From Magnetovibrio sp. (GTDB lineage Bacteria; Pseudomonadota; Alphaproteobacteria; Rhodospirillales; Magnetovibrionaceae): a DNA stretch of 8,503 nt. Under the pieces are notes generated by a model that was not told the origin of the DNA, did not search any database, and saw nothing but the letters and a program-made list of their open reading frames with translations. Below, piece after piece: positions 4,708 to 8,503 of this stretch. Position numbers and translations under genes: made by a program. The stretch is from assembly GCA_016763255.1 (NCBI GenBank), contig JAESUA010000057.1:1-8503 (forward strand). The letters run 5' to 3'. Within the stretch, counting starts at the first letter, position 1. Each line of letters begins with the position of its first letter.

Positions 4708-7700
4708 GTGTGGCGACTGGCATTGGACATGGGGACAAATTCATTAGGTTGGGCGGCTTTTAGTCTCAATAATTCCGGAGATATTGTTGGGTTATCTGAT
4801 GCTGGAGTAAGAATCTTTCCAGATGGCCGGGAGCCTTCTTCGAAAGGTCGTGTTGGCGAAAGTCTGGCCGTGGAACGGCGTATCGCACGGGGGGCGCGCC
4901 GCAACAGAGACCGTCGCTTGCGGCGAAAACAAGATCTTATTCAACGCCTGGTCAAAATTGGCTTAATGCCTAAAGACACGGCTGAACGTAAAGCTCTTGA
5001 GAATCTAGACCCTTATCAGTTGAGGGCGGATGCCCTTGAACGGCCCTTAACACCCCATGAGTTGGGACGGACTCTTTTCCAAATCAATCAACGGCGAGGT
5101 TTTTTATCCAACAGAAAAACCGATGGTGATGATGAAGAAACCGGAGTGATTAAACCTAAAATATCGGAACTCCGTCAAGTTCTGAACGGTCAAACACTTG
5201 GGCAATGGCTCAATAGTCGATTGCAGAGCGGCCAATCCATTCGGTTTCGCGGGGAGGATGGCGATTATTATGCCGACCGCGCCATGTATTTGGATGAGTA
5301 CGATAAAATTCGGGGACACCAACAAGCGCATCACACGTTAACTGAAGATGACTGGGATGATTTGCGAAATGGCAACAAGGCTCAGGGCTTCGACGGCATT
5401 TTTTTTCAGCGCAAATTGAAGCCGGTCGAAAAGGGCCGATGTGAGTTTTTTATCGATGAATTTCGCGCCCACAAAGACCTACCCATCGCCCATGAATTTC
5501 GGATACTGCAGGAAATTACCAATCTACAATATTACGCCAAAGATCATGAAAAATTTGAATTGGACGATCATCAACGGGCCCAGCTTATTGCTACCTTAAA
5601 CACTCAAAAGACGCTCTCATTTGGGGCTGTACGAAGTCTCAAAAATCCGGATGGCAGCTTTTTGTTTCCCCGTGGCTGTCTGTTCAATTTGGAAGCAGGG
5701 CCACGCGATAAATTGAACGGCAATGCCACTGCTGTTGATATGAGAAAGTCGGAAATGTTTGGTGAAGGCTGGGATGCTTTATCCCCAGATGATCAAAACG
5801 ATGTGTTGGAAATGCTGCATGATGCCGAAGATGACGCTCAACTGATTGAGGGGATACAGTCCCGTTTTGATTTGGATGATCATCAGGCCAAGGCTATATC
5901 CAAGTTTAAACTTTCCGCCAATACCACCCATCTTTCACGCAAATTTATGATGCGTTGTGCCGATATCATGCGTGAATCCGACCTGCGTTATGACGAAGCC
6001 GTTACACAAGTTTGGGATGATGATGGTGTTCTTCTGCATCACAGTCATCGGGCAGTTGATGAACTTTTGGAACACCTGCCTTATTACGGGGAAGTGTTGC
6101 GCGGCAGTGTGATCGGTGGAAAACCGGCCCATCATGACCCACAAGCCCACCCCGAACAGCATTACGGAAAGATCAACAATCCAACGGTCCATGTGGCGTT
6201 AAATCAGTTGAGAAAACTTGTGAACCGTCTAATTGACCGGTTCGGCCCACCAGCTCAAATTCACGTGGAATTGGTGCGTGATTTGAAAAAAACCGCTTAT
6301 GCCCGCAATAAGATCGCCAAACAAAATGCAGCGTTTGCCAAAGACAATATGAAACGCGCTGATGTGTTTCGTGAACTCCATAATGGCGCAGAACCAACTG
6401 GTTTGGATTTGAAAAAAATGCGGCTTTGGGAAGAGTTGGGCAAAGAACAACTCAGTCGTCTGTGTCCGTTTTCCGGCAAGCCAATTTCTGCGGCGATGTT
6501 GTTTAATGGCGAAGCTGAAATCGAACACATCTTGCCATTTTCAAGAACCCTGGATAATGGAACCGCCAATCTAACTGTGGCCATTCGCCAGGCCAATCGG
6601 GTTAAGGGTAACCGTACCCCTTATGAAGCGTTTGCCAATGACCACCACGCAGACAAGGGTATGGTGTGGTCCGATATCGCAAGCCGTGCAAAATCCCTAC
6701 CCAAAAACAAACGGTGGCGATTTGATGCCGATGCGATGGAGCGATTTGAAAAAGATGGCGGGTTTATTGCCCGGCAGTTGACGGACAATGCCTATATTTC
6801 GCGTGTAACGAAACGTTATCTCAGCAACATTTGCGACCAAAATAAAATTGCAACCGTGCCCGGTGGCTTGACCGCCATGATGCGCGGTAAATGGCATTTG
6901 AACAGCTTATTGGGGGATCATAATTACAAAGAACGCAACGACCACCGTCACCACATTATTGATGCGTTCGTGGTTGGGTTAACGGATCAAAGCACATTAA
7001 ATACCGTATCGCACCAAACCGCGCGCAGGGCCGATGATCGCGTTTATATCCAACTGCCCGATATCACGCCCTTGCGCGATCAATTGGAAAAAAGGCTGCA
7101 AAAAATCGTGGTGTCTTACAAGCCCGACCACGGCACCAACGGCAAAATGTTCAATGAAACGGCATACGGTTTGGTCGCAAAAGACAAACAAGACCCCGAC
7201 CTGAAAGGCTACGATTTGGTCACACGCAAAAAAATTGGGGCCCTGTCGGAAAAAGAAATCGGCGCTATTCGTAATCTAGGCTGGCGCATATTGGTCCAAG
7301 ATTGTGTTGCCAAAGCAAAGGTCTGCGGAACCAAGCTGGATAAGAATGGCTTGGCTAAAGTCCTAAGTGAATTCGGCAACACTCATAATATTAAAACCAT
7401 CCGTCTTTTGGTTTCCAACCAATCGGCAACGGTTATCGCGTCCGCACCCTTTAAAGCCTACGCCCCAGCCTCATTCGTGTGTGTGGACATCTGGCAGGTG
7501 CCCAAGGGCAAGCCGGGGAAATGGAAACAAGGGCAATATGATTGGCAAGGGGCTTTTTGGTCCTATGCCCAGTGCAAGGGGGAAACGCCGAACAAAAATG
7601 ACGGGCTTATTAACGATCAGCCAATTCACCCCGCCGCAAAGTTCATCACCCGATTGTTTAAAAACGATTTGGTGGAATTGCGCGATGGCGAGCAGAGCAC

Positions 7701-7860
7701 AATTATGAGAATTGCCGGGTTTAGCACCACCGATAACAGAGTCGATCTTCATCCCCAATATGAGACGGATGGCGCAAGAAAATATGTTTCTATCAACGTT
7801 TTACAACAATCATTCCTATACCGTTTAAGGGTATCTGAAGACGGTACAATCAGGGGGTAA
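4705..7860 (+). CDS. cas9: CRISPR-associated endonuclease Cas9, type II-C
   Basis: A compact Cas9 of 1051 residues, the RNA-guided nuclease that cuts both strands of protospacer DNA with crRNA and tracrRNA. RuvC-I is LALDMGTNSLGWA with catalytic Asp8. The arginine-rich bridge helix is at about 58-76 (RRIARGARRNRDRRLRRK). The recognition lobe covers about 77-490. RuvC-II is IHVELVRD with Glu522. The HNH domain runs from CPFSGKPI (587-594) through EIEHILPFSRTLDN, with catalytic His608, Asn622 and the QANRVKGN motif with Asn631. RuvC-III is HRHHIIDAFVVG with His750 and Asp753. The C-terminal ~290 residues are the wedge and PAM-interacting region. All catalytic positions are intact. The HNH metal-side residue is Glu607 where Streptococcus pyogenes and Neisseria have Asp. 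Size and the following cas1 without csn2 or cas4 in between indicate subtype II-C. Codon use is more AT-rich than in the genes to the left. Confidence 0.97.
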   Translation: MVWRLALDMGTNSLGWAAFSLNNSGDIVGLSDAGVRIFPDGREPSSKGRVGESLAVERRIARGARRNRDRRLRRKQDLIQRLVKIGLMPKDTAERKALENLDPYQLRADALERPLTPHELGRTLFQINQRRGFLSNRKTDGDDEETGVIKPKISELRQVLNGQTLGQWLNSRLQSGQSIRFRGEDGDYYADRAMYLDEYDKIRGHQQAHHTLTEDDWDDLRNGNKAQGFDGIFFQRKLKPVEKGRCEFFIDEFRAHKDLPIAHEFRILQEITNLQYYAKDHEKFELDDHQRAQLIATLNTQKTLSFGAVRSLKNPDGSFLFPRGCLFNLEAGPRDKLNGNATAVDMRKSEMFGEGWDALSPDDQNDVLEMLHDAEDDAQLIEGIQSRFDLDDHQAKAISKFKLSANTTHLSRKFMMRCADIMRESDLRYDEAVTQVWDDDGVLLHHSHRAVDELLEHLPYYGEVLRGSVIGGKPAHHDPQAHPEQHYGKINNPTVHVALNQLRKLVNRLIDRFGPPAQIHVELVRDLKKTAYARNKIAKQNAAFAKDNMKRADVFRELHNGAEPTGLDLKKMRLWEELGKEQLSRLCPFSGKPISAAMLFNGEAEIEHILPFSRTLDNGTANLTVAIRQANRVKGNRTPYEAFANDHHADKGMVWSDIASRAKSLPKNKRWRFDADAMERFEKDGGFIARQLTDNAYISRVTKRYLSNICDQNKIATVPGGLTAMMRGKWHLNSLLGDHNYKERNDHRHHIIDAFVVGLTDQSTLNTVSHQTARRADDRVYIQLPDITPLRDQLEKRLQKIVVSYKPDHGTNGKMFNETAYGLVAKDKQDPDLKGYDLVTRKKIGALSEKEIGAIRNLGWRILVQDCVAKAKVCGTKLDKNGLAKVLSEFGNTHNIKTIRLLVSNQSATVIASAPFKAYAPASFVCVDIWQVPKGKPGKWKQGQYDWQGAFWSYAQCKGETPNKNDGLINDQPIHPAAKFITRLFKNDLVELRDGEQSTIMRIAGFSTTDNRVDLHPQYETDGARKYVSINVLQQSFLYRLRVSEDGTIRG

Positions 7861-7867
7861 GCCCATG
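7852..7867 (+). promoter_or_regulatory. Ribosome binding site of cas1 abutting the cas9 stop
   Basis: AGGGGG at 7852-7857 lies immediately before the cas9 TAA (7858-7860) and seven bases before the cas1 ATG (7865-7867). Only four bases separate the stop and the start, so ribosomes ending cas9 can reinitiate, which suggests coupled translation from one mRNA. Confidence 0.75.
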
Positions 7868-8503
7868 GTGACACAGGTTGTAGAAATTGCGGAAGATGGT
7901 CATTACCTGTCCAAGCACAGGGGGTTTATGGTCGTCAAACTTGGTGATGTGGAAGTGGGCCGGGTGCCCTTGGATGACATCACGGCCCTTATTTTATCCG
8001 CCCACCAAATCACGTTGTCAAAAAACTTAATCGTTGAATTGGCCGAACGTAATGCCCCCATTGTGACCTGTGGAAAGACCTATCACCCCTTGGCGCTGAC
8101 GGTACCGTATGACAACCATTATGATCAGACGGGCATTTTGTGGATGCAGATAGACTGCTCCAAACCGTTTGCAAAACGGCTTTGGCAATCGGTTGTGAAA
8201 GAAAAAATTGCCAACCAACGGATTGTGTTGGAATACTTTGAGCCAGAATCCCCCATATTGGTTGAATTGGATATTTTGACACGGCGTGTAAAATCCGGTG
8301 ACCCTGACAACATGGAAGCCCAAGCCGCACGACGCTATTGGACGGCTTTGTTGGGTGATAAATTTCGCCGGGATTTTCAAACCGGTTTGGAAAATGCCTT
8401 GCTCAATTATGGTTACAGCGTGTTGCGTGCGGCCACCGCCCGTGCGGTGTGTGGTGCGGGCCTGACCCCAGCCTTATGCATCCATCACCACAACCGCAAA
8501 AAC
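7865..8503 (+). CDS. cas1: CRISPR-associated integrase Cas1, type II (partial, 3' end missing)
   Basis: An open frame of 213 codons that runs off the right edge. Cas1 is the metal-dependent integrase that, with Cas2, inserts new spacers at the leader end of the array. The N-terminal beta domain begins TQVVEIAEDGHYLSKHRGFMVV and includes VPLDDITALILSAHQITLSK. The helical catalytic domain holds NMEAQAARRYW with the expected catalytic Glu151, and GLTPALCIHHHNRKN with the metal-ligand histidine around 207-208. The third ligand, an acidic residue near 222, would lie just beyond the window. The spacing matches type II Cas1 proteins of roughly 290-300 residues, so about 80-90 residues are missing. 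It directly follows cas9, and cas2 and then the array are expected next. Confidence 0.95.
   Translation, partial: MVTQVVEIAEDGHYLSKHRGFMVVKLGDVEVGRVPLDDITALILSAHQITLSKNLIVELAERNAPIVTCGKTYHPLALTVPYDNHYDQTGILWMQIDCSKPFAKRLWQSVVKEKIANQRIVLEYFEPESPILVELDILTRRVKSGDPDNMEAQAARRYWTALLGDKFRRDFQTGLENALLNYGYSVLRAATARAVCGAGLTPALCIHHHNRKN

Overview
The window looks like an alphaproteobacterial chromosome, probably Rhodospirillales or a relative. The evidence is the Cas9 subtype, which resembles from memory compact alphaproteobacterial II-C proteins, and the moderately GC-rich housekeeping genes. The genus cannot be fixed from sequence alone. The main content is the 5' part of a type II-C CRISPR-Cas locus (cas9 then cas1, with the window ending inside cas1) beside an ordinary chromosomal segment.

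Left part (1-4066): the C-terminal end of a class II glutamine amidotransferase (+) meets, 2 bases later, a convergent THUMP-domain RlmL-type RNA methyltransferase (-). Upstream of that on the same minus strand is a small CPxC peroxiredoxin-like protein. It is divergent from an AraC-family regulator whose promoter region (TTGACA/TACAAT) carries a near-palindrome that may be an operator. A stand-alone SAM-dependent methyltransferase of unknown role follows on the minus strand.

Middle (4067-4704): about 640 bases without a convincing protein gene, but rich in RNA-like structure. It holds several inverted repeats, a strong intrinsic terminator (4540-4569), and two separate stretches that resemble type II-C repeat/anti-repeat sequence. 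I favour a tracrRNA on the minus strand, divergent from cas9: a 36-base anti-repeat-like block at 4592-4627, a short tail, then the terminator with eight U on that strand. A second candidate at 4211-4236 (+) is reminiscent of the Neisseria tracrRNA anti-repeat. No CRISPR array lies in the window; it would be expected beyond the right edge, after cas1 and a presumed cas2.

Right part (4705-8503): cas9 encodes a compact protein of about 1051 residues with all RuvC and HNH catalytic positions present. The cas1 start lies 4 bases after the cas9 stop, and its Shine-Dalgarno abuts that stop, so the two are probably co-transcribed and translationally coupled. Cas9 would act with crRNA and tracrRNA in interference and Cas1 (with Cas2) in spacer acquisition. 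The cas genes look more AT-rich, especially at third codon positions, than the genes to the left, consistent with horizontal acquisition of the module.
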